Counted from the stretch's first letter, positions 50,140 to 60,281 are shown. The stretch is DNA of 64,000 bases from Rhodocyclaceae bacterium (GCA_006218025.1 VBWA01000001.1:124001-188000), one strand, 5' to 3'. The notes: generated by a model from the sequence alone, not told the origin. A program made the numbers and translations.

Positions 50140-50796
50140 GTGTCGCGTCATGAGCGCATCCTGGTCGACGGGCCGGACGGCAGGATCGAGGTCTTCGTCG
50201 AGGGGCACGAGAATCCGCAAGGCATCGCGCTGATCGCCCATCCGCATCCGCTGTTCGGCGGCACCGCCGACAACAAGGTGGTGACCACGCTGGCGCGGGC
50301 CTTTCGCGAACGCGGCTGCATCACGCTGCGGCCGAGCTTTCGCGGCGTCGGCGGCAGCGAGGGCGAGCACGACCACGGCGATGCCGAAACTGACGACGTG
50401 CTGGCGGTACACGGCTGGGCGCGCACCCGCTATGCCGATGTATTGACGGACTCTGGCGCGCAATTGCCGCTCTATCTGGCCGGCTTTTCCTTCGGCGCCT
50501 ACGTCACCACGCGCTTGGCCAGACGCCTCGCCGCGGACGGCGACCCGGCGCGCTGGCTGGTGCTGGTCGGTACCGCCGCCGGCCATGTCGAAGGCACGCG
50601 CAGCTACGATACCGAGGCCGTGCCGGCCGACACGCTGGTGATCCACGGTTCGGAAGACGAAACGGTGCGCCTCGCCAACGTGCTGGCCTGGGCCCGGCCG
50701 CTGGACCTGCCGGTGGTGGTGATTCCTGGCGCCGACCACTTCTTCCACCGCCGCCTGCACCTGATCCGCGACCTCATCCATCGCGCCTGGCATTAA
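50140..50796 (+). CDS. Alpha/beta hydrolase (dienelactone hydrolase-like)
   Basis: A 218-residue single-domain alpha/beta hydrolase. ALIAHPHPLFGGTADNKVV is the oxyanion region, LRPSFRGVGGSEG the next strand-loop, GFSFGAYV the nucleophile elbow with catalytic Ser, and VIPGADHFFHRRL holds the His. This set identifies the small YtrA/CocE-like bacterial hydrolases often next to ferredoxin-type genes in betaproteobacteria. The substrate is unknown. GTG start at 50140, 3 bases after the ferredoxin stop. Confidence 0.9.
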   Translation: MSRHERILVDGPDGRIEVFVEGHENPQGIALIAHPHPLFGGTADNKVVTTLARAFRERGCITLRPSFRGVGGSEGEHDHGDAETDDVLAVHGWARTRYADVLTDSGAQLPLYLAGFSFGAYVTTRLARRLAADGDPARWLVLVGTAAGHVEGTRSYDTEAVPADTLVIHGSEDETVRLANVLAWARPLDLPVVVIPGADHFFHRRLHLIRDLIHRAWH

Positions 50797-50855
50797 CGCT
50801 CACCGCAGCAAGCTCCACCCGCAGAAGATGAAACACGCGAAAGGCGAATTGAAGG

Positions 50856-50950
50856 CCCGCCCCTCCCATCCTCCCCTCGCGGGGAGGCTTCTGGTCAGCT
50901 CGCTTCGCTCGACTATGACCAGTCGCTCCGAACAAGTTATTTCACGATAA
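50856..50950 (+). repeat. About 95-nt leader repeat, copy 1 (before the ABC ATPase gene)
   Basis: Begins with a CCTCCCCTCGCGGGGAGG hairpin, continues with CTGGTCA...TGACCAG (second hairpin) and ends TTATTTCACGATAA directly before the start codon at 50951. A homologous sequence lies at 53607-53707 before thiS. Neither copy has a purine-rich ribosome site next to the start. Confidence 0.7.
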
Positions 50951-51862
<912 letters not shown>

Positions 51863-51888
51863 TCCTGCCCCGCCGGCGCGGCGCAACA

Positions 51889-51912
51889 GAAGTCGGCGTT
51901 AGCGATACGGCG
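51889..51912 (-). repeat. 24-nt element, left flank of the lipoprotein gene
   Basis: AGAAGTCGGCG-TTAGCGATACGGC: minus orientation, outward end to the left. With 52596-52619 it forms an inverted pair enclosing about 730 bases. Confidence 0.75.
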
Positions 51913-52003
51913 GGCGGAAGATATCTGTAGTGCATTTGCTTGCATTGAGGGATATTCCCTTGTATTGTCGGGGTCCAAATTCCAATGTCTTAGGGAGCAG
52001 TTG

Positions 52004-52519
52004 ATGAACATCAGGGTAAGCATCCTTCTCGCGGCTCTTGCCGGCCTCTCGGGTTGCGCAACAATCACCGGCAACGAGGGTCAGTCACTATCGGTCAGCG
52101 CCTTGACGGCGGACGGAAAGCCGGTGGACAAGGCTGAATGCGCTTTGGAGAATGACAAAGGCCGCTGGGCAACGGCTACTCCAAACTTTGTGATGGTACG
52201 GCGCAGTGCCGAAGACCTCACCGTAATCTGCAAGAAACCGGGAATGGTAGATGGAATTCTCAAGGCAGTATCCCGCGCTGCTGGAAGCATGTATGGGAAC
52301 ATCATTTTCGGGGGCGGAATCGGCGCATTGATAGACCATAACAAGGGGACCGGCCACAACTACCCGGATCAACTGCCGGTGAAGATGGGCAACAGCGTTG
52401 TTGTCGATCGACAGGAACAGGACAACGCGCAACGAGTGGCGGCGGGTGGACAGGGCAACGCGCCACAAGTGGCGCCGGGCGGGTTATGTCCATCGGAATC
52501 CAGAGGAACTACCTGCTAG
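52004..52519 (+). CDS. Lipoprotein of unknown function inserted in the ABC operon
   Basis: A 171-residue lipoprotein: signal MNIRVSILLAALAGLSGC with lipobox LSGC, then mature CATITGNEGQSLSVSALTADG. The central part (GRWATATPNFVMVRRSAEDL-TVICKKPGM) resembles the translated PEGA-like/immunoglobulin-type beta segments of exported proteins; a Gly-rich stretch (SMYGNIIFGGGIGALIDHNKG) follows. The tail is Gln/Gly-rich. Base composition is less GC-rich than in the neighbours. It separates the NodI-like and NodJ-like genes and is bracketed by inverted copies of the 24-nt element, which suggests insertion. Function unknown. Confidence 0.78.
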   Translation: MNIRVSILLAALAGLSGCATITGNEGQSLSVSALTADGKPVDKAECALENDKGRWATATPNFVMVRRSAEDLTVICKKPGMVDGILKAVSRAAGSMYGNIIFGGGIGALIDHNKGTGHNYPDQLPVKMGNSVVVDRQEQDNAQRVAAGGQGNAPQVAPGGLCPSESRGTTC

Positions 52520-52595
52520 CGCTCGAAGCCGACACATTGCAGCGATGGCGGCAAGCAGCATCGACCTGATATTCATTTCACTGCCGGCATGAATC

Positions 52596-52619
52596 GCCGT
52601 CCTGCCGGGGCCGACTCTT
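52596..52619 (+). repeat. 24-nt element, right flank of the lipoprotein gene
   Basis: GCCGTCCTGCCG-GGGCCGACTCTT: plus orientation, the outward end to the right. Partner of 51889-51912. Confidence 0.7.
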
Positions 52620-52650
52620 GTGCGGCGACCGACGGTTAGCTGCTGAAGAC

Positions 52651-52677
52651 AGAAGGGCCGCAATCGCGGCCCTTCTT
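52651..52677 (+). terminator. Terminator-like hairpin before the ABC permease gene
   Basis: GAAGGGCCGC-AATC-GCGGCCCTTC followed by TTCGTGTT. The stem is a perfect 10 base pairs and the T-run is weak. It lies after the inserted lipoprotein gene and could reduce read-through into the NodJ-like gene. Confidence 0.65.
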
Positions 52678-52794
52678 CGTGTTACCTGCCTCCAGTTGGC
52701 CATCCGTCCGGCAGCGCACCGCCCGACAAGCTTGGCCCAGTCCTGGGCGAAACTTCGACCAAAGGCAACGGAGGTTCGCTATGATTGTCTGCTG

Positions 52795-53586
52795 ATGTCC
52801 GCGAGCATCCATCTCCCTCCCCTGCCGCAACTCTCCAGCCGCGCCTTCGCCGTCTGGCGACGCAATTTCCTGGTCTGGAAGAAGCTGGCGATCCCCTCGC
52901 TGCTGGGCAACCTGGCCGACCCGATGATCTACCTGTTCGGCCTCGGCTACGGCCTGGGCGGGCTGCTGCCGCAGATCAACGGCGTGTCCTACATCGCCTT
53001 TCTGGCTGCCGGCACGGTGTGTTCCTCGACCATGAACGCCGCCTCCTTCGAGGCGTTGTATTCGGCCTTCTCGCGCATGCATGTGCAGCGCACCTGGGAA
53101 GCGATCATGAACGCGCCGGTCACGCTGGAGGACGTGATGGCGGGCGAACTGCTTTGGGCGGCAGCCAAGGCGACGCTCTCCGGCACCGCGATCCTGGTGG
53201 TGATTTCGCTGCTGGGCTTCGTCGCCTCGCCACTGGCGCTGTGGGCACTGCCGGTGATTTTCATCACCGGGCTGGCCTTCGCCGCGCTCGGCCTGATCGT
53301 CACCGCGCTGGCGCCTTCCTACGATTTCTTCATGTACTACTTCACGCTGTTCATCACGCCGATGGTGCTGCTGTGCGGCGTGTTCTTCCCGGCCGACCAG
53401 TTGCCGCCTCTGGTGCAGGCGGTGGCGGCCTGGCTACCGCTGACGCACGCGGTGGCGCTGGTGCGGCCGCTGCTGTTCGGCGAGATTCCCGCGGGCATTC
53501 TCGGTCACGTCGCGGCGCTTCTGGCGGTGGCGGCGATCGCCTTCTGGATCGCGCTGACGCTGATCCGGCGCCGCCTGCTGAAGTAA
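52795..53586 (+). CDS. ABC exporter permease (NodJ-like)
   Basis: A 263-residue ABC-2 type permease with six membrane segments (GNLADPMIYLFGLGYGLGGLL, TLSGTAILVVISLLGFVASPL, YFTLFITPMVLLCGVFFPADQLPP). The FFPADQLPP loop is typical of the NodJ/DRA family. It should pair with the ATPase encoded at 50951. The start at 52795 overlaps the stop of a 4-codon frame (ATG at 52781, reading M-I-V-C) that carries the only good ribosome site (GGAGG), so the permease may be translated by coupling to this mini-frame. Confidence 0.92.
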   Translation: MSASIHLPPLPQLSSRAFAVWRRNFLVWKKLAIPSLLGNLADPMIYLFGLGYGLGGLLPQINGVSYIAFLAAGTVCSSTMNAASFEALYSAFSRMHVQRTWEAIMNAPVTLEDVMAGELLWAAAKATLSGTAILVVISLLGFVASPLALWALPVIFITGLAFAALGLIVTALAPSYDFFMYYFTLFITPMVLLCGVFFPADQLPPLVQAVAAWLPLTHAVALVRPLLFGEIPAGILGHVAALLAVAAIAFWIALTLIRRRLLK

Positions 53587-53606
53587 AATGAAAAAATGCA
53601 ATGACA

Positions 53607-53707
53607 CCCACCCCCTCCCGTCCTCCCCCTCGCGGGGGAGGCTATTGATTGGGTCGCTGCGCTCGAATATCACCGGGTGCTCTTATTTTTGTATTTCACG
53701 TTAAGCA
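53607..53707 (+). repeat. About 95-nt leader repeat, copy 2 (before thiS)
   Basis: Homologue of 50856-50950: CCTCCCCCTCGCGGGGGAGG hairpin, GGTCGCTGCGCTCGAATATCAC middle and GTATTTCACGTTAA end just before the thiS start. No TPP-riboswitch features are visible. Confidence 0.7.
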
Positions 53708-53908
53708 ATGGACATCATCATCAACGGCGAGGCGCAGAGCCTGCCGGCACCCCTGACCGTGGCTGAACTGCTCGCGGCGCGCGGCCTCGAGGGCAGGCGC
53801 GTCGCGGTGGAGAGAAACGGCGAGATCGTGGCCAGGAGCCGCCATGCCGAAACCCTGCTCGCCGCGGGGGATCGCATCGAAATTGTCGTCGCCGTCGGCG
53901 GCGGCTGA
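53708..53908 (+). CDS. thiS: Sulfur carrier protein ThiS
   Basis: A 66-residue ubiquitin-fold sulfur carrier for the thiazole half of thiamine. It ends with the required Gly-Gly (VVAVGGG), which is adenylated and then thiocarboxylated. [21 protein letters not shown] is the typical start. It is followed 21 bases later by thiG. The -GGG end has one extra Gly, which is still normal for the family. Confidence 0.95.
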   Translation: MDIIINGEAQSLPAPLTVAELLAARGLEGRRVAVERNGEIVARSRHAETLLAAGDRIEIVVAVGGG

Positions 53909-53929
53909 GTCATTTCAGGAAGCAAAGCC

Positions 53930-54739
53930 ATGAACCCAGATTCTCTCGTCATCGCCGGCAAGGCCTACCACTCGCGCCTGCTGGTCGGCACCGGCAAGTA
54001 CAAGGACTTCGCGCAGACGCGCGCCGCCATCGACGCCTCGGGCGCCGAGGTCATCACGGTGGCCATCCGCCGCACCAACATCGGCCAGGAACCGGGCCAG
54101 CCCTCGCTGCTGGAAGTGCTGCCGCCCTCGCAATTCACCATCCTGCCCAACACGGCCGGCTGCTACACGGCCGACGACGCCGTGCGCACCCTGCGCCTCG
54201 CGCGCGAGCTGCTCGACGGCCACGCGCTGGTCAAGCTCGAAGTGCTGGGCGATCCGCAGACGCTGTTCCCCAACATGCCGGAAACCCTCAAGGCCGCCGC
54301 GACGCTGGTCAAGGACGGTTTTCAGGTGATGGTGTATTGCGCGGACGATCCGATCCAGGCGCGCATGCTGGAAGACATCGGCTGCGTCGCCATCATGCCG
54401 CTGGCGTCCCTGATCGGCTCCGGCATGGGCATCCTGAATCCGTGGAACCTGAAGCTGATCATCGAGCAGTCGAAAGTTCCGGTGCTGGTCGATGCCGGCG
54501 TCGGCACGGCGTCGGATGCGGCGATTGCGATGGAGCTCGGCTGCGACGGCGTGCTGATGAATACCGCGATTGCCGGCGCGCAGGATCCGGTGCTGATGGC
54601 CGGCGCCATGAAGAAGGCGGTCGAGGCCGGCCGCGAAGCCTTCCGCGCCGGCCGCATGCCGAAGAAGTATTACGCGGCGACACCCAGCTCGCCCGGCGGC
54701 GGACTCATTGGCCAAAACGGCGGCCACGGCAGCAAGTGA
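53930..54739 (+). CDS. thiG: Thiazole synthase ThiG
   Basis: A 269-residue TIM-barrel enzyme that joins deoxyxylulose phosphate, dehydroglycine and ThiS-carried sulfur into the thiazole phosphate. The active-site lysine lies in [10 protein letters not shown]; other conserved blocks are [26 protein letters not shown] and [30 protein letters not shown]. The length is normal. It follows thiS, and the next gene starts inside its stop (GTGA). Confidence 0.96.
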   Translation: MNPDSLVIAGKAYHSRLLVGTGKYKDFAQTRAAIDASGAEVITVAIRRTNIGQEPGQPSLLEVLPPSQFTILPNTAGCYTADDAVRTLRLARELLDGHALVKLEVLGDPQTLFPNMPETLKAAATLVKDGFQVMVYCADDPIQARMLEDIGCVAIMPLASLIGSGMGILNPWNLKLIIEQSKVPVLVDAGVGTASDAAIAMELGCDGVLMNTAIAGAQDPVLMAGAMKKAVEAGREAFRAGRMPKKYYAATPSSPGGGLIGQNGGHGSK

Positions 54740-55296
54740 AACGCGTTCTTGCCTGCGTGCTGCTGGGCGCGCTGCTGGCTTCGGCACGCGCCGACGACGC
54801 GGCGCCGCCGGTCAGCCCTGCCGCAACCGCGGCGATGACTCCGGCCACACTGGAGGTCATGCCCCGGCGCATGGGCTATGCGCTCGACCAGCCGGAAATA
54901 CTGATTCGCCAGCGCCTGTTCGGCCTGGCGCACGGCGTGTCGATGCTCGCGGCGGCCTGTCTCGATCTGCCCGAGCATTCGGCACCGGTCCAGGATGCCT
55001 ACGCGGCCTGGCATGCGACGCAGGCGAGGACCATCGAAGCCATGGCGCAGGATCTCGCCCGCTACTACTTCGGCCCGCGTGCGGATGAAGCCCGCTGGCA
55101 GGATCTGGCGCGGGCGCTGAACCTCAACGACAGCATCCAGCCTTCGCTGGGCGGCGTCAGCCTGCAGGATGCCTGTGCCACCCTGCCCGCCGCGCTCGCC
55201 CGGCCGCGTTACGAGTTCGGCAGGCTGCTGACGGAATCCGCGACGCCTGCAGTCGCCGTATCACCAGCGCCGACTTCTGCGACACCCGCCCAATGA
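54736..55296 (+). CDS. Exported protein of unknown function
   Basis: A 186-residue protein with a signal peptide ([18 protein letters not shown]). The mature part is helical and Ala-rich ([38 protein letters not shown]) with two conserved-looking cysteines. I recognise no family. GTG start at 54736 overlaps the thiG stop, and its own stop overlaps trmB, so it is translationally coupled on both sides. The last residues ([14 protein letters not shown]) are encoded by a copy of the 24-nt dispersed element, so the natural C terminus may have been replaced. Confidence 0.72.
   Translation: MKRVLACVLLGALLASARADDAAPPVSPAATAAMTPATLEVMPRRMGYALDQPEILIRQRLFGLAHGVSMLAAACLDLPEHSAPVQDAYAAWHATQARTIEAMAQDLARYYFGPRADEARWQDLARALNLNDSIQPSLGGVSLQDACATLPAALARPRYEFGRLLTESATPAVAVSPAPTSATPAQ
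55255..55278 (+). repeat. 24-nt dispersed element at the 3' end of an exported-protein gene
   Basis: Copy GCCGTATCACCAGCGCCGACTTCT in sense orientation, encoding AVSPAPTS just before the stop codon. Confidence 0.72.
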
Positions 55297-55997
55297 GCGA
55301 TAGCGACGACGAGGCAGCCGCACAGCGCCGCGCCAGCCACATCCGCAGCTTCGTCCTGCGCCAGGGGCGCGTCTCGGATGCGCAGCGGCGCTTCCACGAG
55401 GAAGGCATGCCGCGCTGGGGTATTCCCTATCAAGCCGCACCGCTCGATCTCGATGCCGTCTTCGGCCGCCATGCCTCACGCATCCTGGAAATCGGCTGCG
55501 GCATGGGCGAAACCACGGCTACCATCGCCGCCGAACATCCGCAAAACGACTACCTCGGCATCGAGGTGCACACGCCCGGCGTCGGCAGCCTGCTGAAGGA
55601 AATCGCCACGCGCGAACTTTCCAACCTGCGCGTGATCCAGCATGACGCGGTCGAGGTGGTGCGCGACATGATCGCGCCGGGATCGCTTGCCGGCATCCAC
55701 GTATTCTTTCCCGACCCCTGGCCGAAGAAGCGCCAGCAGAAGCGCCGCCTGATCCAGCCCGACTTCGTCGGGCTGCTGGCGACCCGGCTCATGCCCACCG
55801 GCTACCTGCATTGCGCAACCGACTGGGAAGACTATGCCAATCAGATGCTCGAGGTGCTTTCCAATGAGGCGCTGCTGGTGAACATGGCAAACGGCTTCAC
55901 GCCGCGCCCGCCCTACCGGCCGCAGACCAAGTTCGAGAACCGCGGCCTGAAGCTGGGCCACGGCGTATGGGATGTCGTCTTCCGCCGCAAGCCATGA
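55293..55997 (+). CDS. trmB: tRNA (guanine46-N7)-methyltransferase
   Basis: A 234-residue Rossmann-type methyltransferase that makes m7G46 in tRNA with S-adenosylmethionine. The SAM site is [16 protein letters not shown]; the diagnostic [20 protein letters not shown] block carries the catalytic Asp; [11 protein letters not shown] and [11 protein letters not shown] finish the fold. Its ATG overlaps the previous stop and its own stop overlaps the start of a diguanylate cyclase gene (ATGA). Confidence 0.96.
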   Translation: MSDSDDEAAAQRRASHIRSFVLRQGRVSDAQRRFHEEGMPRWGIPYQAAPLDLDAVFGRHASRILEIGCGMGETTATIAAEHPQNDYLGIEVHTPGVGSLLKEIATRELSNLRVIQHDAVEVVRDMIAPGSLAGIHVFFPDPWPKKRQQKRRLIQPDFVGLLATRLMPTGYLHCATDWEDYANQMLEVLSNEALLVNMANGFTPRPPYRPQTKFENRGLKLGHGVWDVVFRRKP

Positions 55998-57139
55998 TCA
56001 TGCTGAGTCTCGACCCGCGCACCATCTATTTGCTGACCGGGCTGATGGGGGCGCTGATGTCGGTGGTGCTGTTCTTCCTGCGCCGCAGCTTCCCGCCGAC
56101 GATCAAGGGCCTGACCGAATGGGCGGCCGCGCCGGCCATCATCTTTGTTTCGATCCTGCTGCTCGGCGCACGCGGTGCGATCCCGGATTTTTTCTCCATG
56201 GTGATCGCCAACCTGGTCCTGCTCGCCGGCTTGGCGCTGTTCTACTTCGGCAGCCAGCGCTTCTTCGGCGTGCCGCGGTCGATACGGCTCTGGAGCGGCC
56301 TGATCCTTGCTGCCGCTCCGGTGCTGTTCTGGTATACCCATGTCGAGCCGCAATACGGAATTCGCCTGCTGGTGGTTTCCGGTCTCCTGACCGCGCTTTC
56401 GGCCAGCCATGCGCGAGTGCTGTTGCGCCATGGTCCCGCTGGTGTCGCCACTTACCTGACCGCCTCAGCGCTGTTGATCCAGGCCGGCGCCCAGGCCTTG
56501 CGCTTCGTCTCCGCCCTCGACATGCCGGCCGACGCCACGCTGTTCAACCTCTCGCCGGTGCAGACCGCCTACATCACCACTTATACCTTCTCCATGCTGA
56601 TGGTCACCATCGGCGTGGTGCTGATGGCGACCGACAAGCTGCGCACCGAGTTCGAGCATCTGGCCAGCCATGATTCGCTGACCGGCGCCCTGACCCGTCG
56701 CGCCCTGATCGACGCCTGCGAGCGGGAACTGGAGCGCTGCCAGCGCAAGAACCACCTGATGTCGCTGCTGATGATGGACCTGGATCACTTCAAGGCGATC
56801 AACGACAGCCACGGGCATCTGGCGGGCGATCGCGTACTGGTCGATTTCGTCGCTCGCGTCACCGCCCTGCTGCGGCGCCCGGACCGTTTCGGCCGCTTCG
56901 GCGGCGAGGAATTCGTCGCCCTGCTGCCCGAGACCTCGCGCGAAGACGCGCGGATCGTGGCGGAGCGGATTCGCGCCGACATTGCGAGCGCCGGCGTGCA
57001 GCCCTGGTGCACGGTCAGCATCGGCGTCGCCACGAGTTCCGCCGACGACGCCACGGTCGACGCGCTGCTGGCGCGCGCTGACGCCGCGCTCTATCAGGCC
57101 AAGGCGGCAGGCCGCAATTGCGTCAGGACCGCTGCCTGA
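55994..57139 (+). CDS. Membrane diguanylate cyclase (GGDEF)
   Basis: A 381-residue protein with six or seven N-terminal membrane segments (about 5-205) and a C-terminal GGDEF domain ([20 protein letters not shown] start, [21 protein letters not shown] at 303-307). The inhibitory site is intact: R294-R-P-D297, five residues before GGEEF. It should synthesise cyclic di-GMP with feedback control, sensing an unknown membrane or periplasmic signal. The start ATG overlaps the trmB stop. Confidence 0.93.
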   Translation: MIMLSLDPRTIYLLTGLMGALMSVVLFFLRRSFPPTIKGLTEWAAAPAIIFVSILLLGARGAIPDFFSMVIANLVLLAGLALFYFGSQRFFGVPRSIRLWSGLILAAAPVLFWYTHVEPQYGIRLLVVSGLLTALSASHARVLLRHGPAGVATYLTASALLIQAGAQALRFVSALDMPADATLFNLSPVQTAYITTYTFSMLMVTIGVVLMATDKLRTEFEHLASHDSLTGALTRRALIDACERELERCQRKNHLMSLLMMDLDHFKAINDSHGHLAGDRVLVDFVARVTALLRRPDRFGRFGGEEFVALLPETSREDARIVAERIRADIASAGVQPWCTVSIGVATSSADDATVDALLARADAALYQAKAAGRNCVRTAA

Positions 57140-57146
57140 CACGGCG

Positions 57147-58307
57147 ATGAAGCTGTCGGCCCATCCGCTCTGGCTGGTCGGCTTCCGGCCCTTTTTTGCC
57201 CTGGCCTGCCTCACGGGACTCAGCCTGCCGCTGCTCTGGGTGCTGATTTTTCTCGGTGTCCTGCCTGCGCCGGAATCTGCCTTCACCGCCGTGCAGTGGC
57301 ACGCCCACGAGATGTTCTTCGGCTTCGGCTGGGCCGTGCTGGGCGGCTTCCTGCTGACCTCGACCAAGAACTGGGTGCAGATTCGCGGCTATCACGGAGC
57401 GCCGCTGATCTTCCTCGTCGCGGCCTGGCTGTTCGAACGAATCGGAATGTGGTTCGGCGGGCGCTGGCCGACGTTCATGTTCCAGTTCTCGAACACGCTG
57501 TTCCTCGCCGCAATCGTCGCCATGATCGTGTGGACCCTGGTTCGCTACCGCAAGGACGACAGTTATCGCGACAACTATTTCTTTCTGCTTATCCTGCCTG
57601 CCTTCCTGATCGCCAAGCAGATGATGCTGAGCGCCGAGCATTTCCAGGTCGGCATCGTCATGGCCACCGGCCTGTTCCGCGTCGCCTTTCTGGTGATGCT
57701 GGAGCGCACCCTGACCCAGTTCATGAAGGGCATCTTCCAGGTGGACATCCTGCGCAGCGCGGCGCTGGACCGGACGATCAAGCTGGTCGGCGTGGCGCTG
57801 GTCGGCGCGGGGCTGATGCCGCCGCTGCTGGCGGCCTGGCTTTCGCTGCTGCTGGCATTGTTGCTGGCCGGCCGCCTCATCTTCTGGAAACCGCAGCTGG
57901 CCATGCGGCGGCTCGATCTCGGCATCATGTATCTGGGCTACGGCGCGATCGTGCTGCAATTGCTGGTCGAGTTCCTCGACCGGGTCGCGCCACCGGCCTG
58001 GGGCGGCTCGGTCTCGGTCCATATCTTCACGCTGGGTGTCATGGGCCTGATCATTCCGGCGATGCTGATCCGGATCGCCAAGGGGCACACGGGCAGAAAA
58101 GTCGTCTTCGACAAGATCGACAAGGCGGTGCTCTGGATCATGATCGCGGCCTTCGTCCTGCGGGTGATCGCGCCGCAGCTCCATCCCGCCGGCTACGCCC
58201 TGTGGCTGGTACTCGCCGCCTGCGGCTGGCTGGCCGCCTTTGCGATCCTGGCATGGCGCCTGATTCCGCTTCTGGCGCAGCCCAGGATCGATGGCAAGGA
58301 GCACTAG
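57147..58307 (+). CDS. NnrS family membrane protein
   Basis: A 386-residue polytopic protein with twelve predicted membrane segments. It has the NnrS hallmarks: GFRPFFALACL near the start, WHAHEMFFGFGWAVLGGFLLT with the conserved His residues, and the late HIFTLGVMGLIIPAMLIRIAKGHTGR. In known cases NnrS is a haem-copper membrane protein that protects against nitric oxide stress. It follows the diguanylate cyclase gene by 7 bases and may be co-transcribed. No denitrification genes are in the window. Confidence 0.93.
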   Translation: MKLSAHPLWLVGFRPFFALACLTGLSLPLLWVLIFLGVLPAPESAFTAVQWHAHEMFFGFGWAVLGGFLLTSTKNWVQIRGYHGAPLIFLVAAWLFERIGMWFGGRWPTFMFQFSNTLFLAAIVAMIVWTLVRYRKDDSYRDNYFFLLILPAFLIAKQMMLSAEHFQVGIVMATGLFRVAFLVMLERTLTQFMKGIFQVDILRSAALDRTIKLVGVALVGAGLMPPLLAAWLSLLLALLLAGRLIFWKPQLAMRRLDLGIMYLGYGAIVLQLLVEFLDRVAPPAWGGSVSVHIFTLGVMGLIIPAMLIRIAKGHTGRKVVFDKIDKAVLWIMIAAFVLRVIAPQLHPAGYALWLVLAACGWLAAFAILAWRLIPLLAQPRIDGKEH

Positions 58308-58426
58308 GGTGTTCGTCCTGCCCGCTGTGGCCAGGCTTGTGATCGGGAATAAATCGGAGTAGCGTGCATCCGCTGTCAAAAAAAATCAGGCGTGTGGCGA
58401 CGCCAAATCCCGACGGAGGAGAAAAC

Positions 58427-58876
58427 ATGAGCAAGATTGCAGGCCACCTGGCCGCATGGATGGTAGCAAGCGCATTGATCCTGAGTGGCTGTGCGACTCA
58501 GGCCGACCTGGCCACCAATGTGCACCCCGACAAGGTCGTCTATCACATCAATGACTCGTCGAGTGCAAGCGCGGCATTGCGCAATGTCGGCAACCATCTG
58601 GACGTGAACCCGCAAGCGAAGATCGTGGTGGTGACGCACGCGCTGGGTGTCGATTTCCTGATGGAAGGCGCCCGGGACAAGAACGGGAACCCGTACAACG
58701 TGGCGGTCGAAGGCCTGAAGGAACGCGGCGTGACTTTCGATGTCTGTGAAATCACGCTCAAAAGCCGCAAGCTGGAGCGCAAGCAGTTCATTCCCGAAGC
58801 CCAGTTCGTGCCGTCCGGGGTCGCTGAAATCGCCAAGCTGCAGGCTCGCGGCGGCTTCGCCTACCTCAAGCCCTGA
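58427..58876 (+). CDS. DsrE-like lipoprotein
   Basis: A 149-residue protein. Signal with lipobox (MVASALILSGCATQAD), then a DsrE/DsrF-fold domain: VVYHINDSSSASAALRNVGN, IVVVTHALGVDFLMEGA, LKERGVTFDVCEITLKSR with a conserved-position Cys, and a C-terminal VPSGVAEIAKLQARGG. These periplasmic/outer-membrane DsrE-like proteins are common in sulfur-active betaproteobacteria, but their role is unproven. GGAGGAG precedes the start at 58427. Confidence 0.85.
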   Translation: MSKIAGHLAAWMVASALILSGCATQADLATNVHPDKVVYHINDSSSASAALRNVGNHLDVNPQAKIVVVTHALGVDFLMEGARDKNGNPYNVAVEGLKERGVTFDVCEITLKSRKLERKQFIPEAQFVPSGVAEIAKLQARGGFAYLKP

Positions 58877-58929
58877 CGCTTTTTCGCGGCTTCCCCATCA
58901 CGCGGACACGTCCGGAAAGCCGCTATTCC

Positions 58930-60252
58930 TCAAAATCCCCGGCGCAGGGTGACCGAAGCCACGCCTCGGCGATAGTCGTTGAGCTGGATGTTGGAATCGT
59001 TCCTGGTGAAGCTGAGCTGGGGCGTGAGCAGCCAATCCTTGGCAGGCGTGAAGTTTGCCCCCATCAATATGTTCAGCTGGCCATCCTTGCGCGTCTGCGG
59101 GAACAAGGGCAGATCCGGACCACCATAACGGCGATCCTCGAAGGACAAGCTGCCGAACACCGCCACGCCCTGACTCAGCGGCAACTCCCCGCCCACGCGT
59201 GCGCCCCAAAGGTCATGACCGAAAGACGGGAAACCGCGCGCCTGTTCGCGTTCGCTGCCGAGATACAGCCCGGCAAATCCGACGAGGCCGCTTTCAAAGG
59301 CGCGGGCATAGGCACCGCCAGCCACCCAGCGATCGGCATCGCGAACACGGGCTGCCGGATACTTGAGTTCGGAATACTGAAGGTAGCCCGTCAGTTGCTC
59401 CTTGTCGCTGAGGTTGCGCTGCCATTGGCCGGTGAAGCCCGTCGCCTCCCGATAGCGATCGCTCTGCAGCACCAGCATGCTGTTCTGCAAATTCAGTGAA
59501 AAAATATCGGAGCCGCTGGTCCACATCAAACCGGCATTGCCGTCGAAGCTGCCGAGATCGAAGTTGCTGTCGTGCCGATTGTGTCTTTGCGATACGGCCG
59601 CGCCTGCGACAAATGAAACGCCGCCACCCAGCGGATGGCGGTAACGCAGACCGGCGCCGAGGCTGAGGAAGTCGTCGCCGGTGCGTGTGAGGCCCGGTCC
59701 GAGGTTGATGACCGCACCGCCAAAACCGGGAACGGCCAGGCCTGTGCCACTCATGCTGCTGCTGACATTGTCGTCGATGCCAAGGGTCGCTTCCACGTAG
59801 CCCTTCAGGGTCGGACGCTTCTCACCTTCGAGGTGCTCCACCGCCGCGAGGAAGCGCTCGATCGTAGCCGCCACGGCAGGCGGCACACCCTGCCTCTTGA
59901 CGTTCTCGAACTCTTCGCGGGCTCTGTCCGTCTCGCCGATGGCGAGATAGGCACGTGCAATCTCGGCGCGCGCCCGCGCGTTGCCCGGCTCCATGGCCAG
60001 AACGCGCTCCAGGGCGAACACCGCTCGCGTCGGCTGTCCTGCATCGAGCGCGGCAATACCCAGCAGCAGGTCGAATTCCGGCTGTCCCGAACGCGCTGAC
60101 TCCTTCGCCGCCAGCAACGTGTAGGCTTCGCCGGCGCGACCGGAATCGACCAGTTGTTGGGCCTGCTGCAAAAGCTCGTCGGCTCTTGCCGGGGCCGCCG
60201 CAAATATCATCAGCGCGGTCAGAACCGCAATCGAATTGGTTTTCCTGTTCAT
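58930..60252 (-). CDS. Slam-like TPR/outer-membrane beta-barrel protein
   Basis: A 440-residue exported protein with a signal peptide (1-24, ending ARA). Residues about 25-135 are TPR-like helices (LLQQAQQLVDSGRAGEAYTLL, AVFALERVLAMEPGNARARAEIARAYLAIG). From about 145 to the end alternating beta strands form a barrel and the chain ends in Phe (VTLRRGF). This is the layout of surface lipoprotein assembly modifiers (Slam, DUF560), which export surface proteins with a TbpB-like C-terminal barrel. The gene upstream (29-base gap) encodes such a candidate substrate. The assignment is by architecture. Confidence 0.75.
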   Translation of the reverse strand: MNRKTNSIAVLTALMIFAAAPARADELLQQAQQLVDSGRAGEAYTLLAAKESARSGQPEFDLLLGIAALDAGQPTRAVFALERVLAMEPGNARARAEIARAYLAIGETDRAREEFENVKRQGVPPAVAATIERFLAAVEHLEGEKRPTLKGYVEATLGIDDNVSSSMSGTGLAVPGFGGAVINLGPGLTRTGDDFLSLGAGLRYRHPLGGGVSFVAGAAVSQRHNRHDSNFDLGSFDGNAGLMWTSGSDIFSLNLQNSMLVLQSDRYREATGFTGQWQRNLSDKEQLTGYLQYSELKYPAARVRDADRWVAGGAYARAFESGLVGFAGLYLGSEREQARGFPSFGHDLWGARVGGELPLSQGVAVFGSLSFEDRRYGGPDLPLFPQTRKDGQLNILMGANFTPAKDWLLTPQLSFTRNDSNIQLNDYRRGVASVTLRRGF

Positions 60253-60281
60253 TCAGCCCCCTGTCTTGCGGCCATCGAAGA

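Noticed and set aside
51878-52627. GCGGCG on both sides of the element-flanked lipoprotein gene as a target duplication
   Set aside because: A six-base GC string is expected by chance at this composition and is not directly abutting both ends.
53587-53707. TPP riboswitch before thiS-thiG
   Set aside because: No CUGAGA-type box or THI-element folding; the region is instead a copy of the 95-nt leader repeat.
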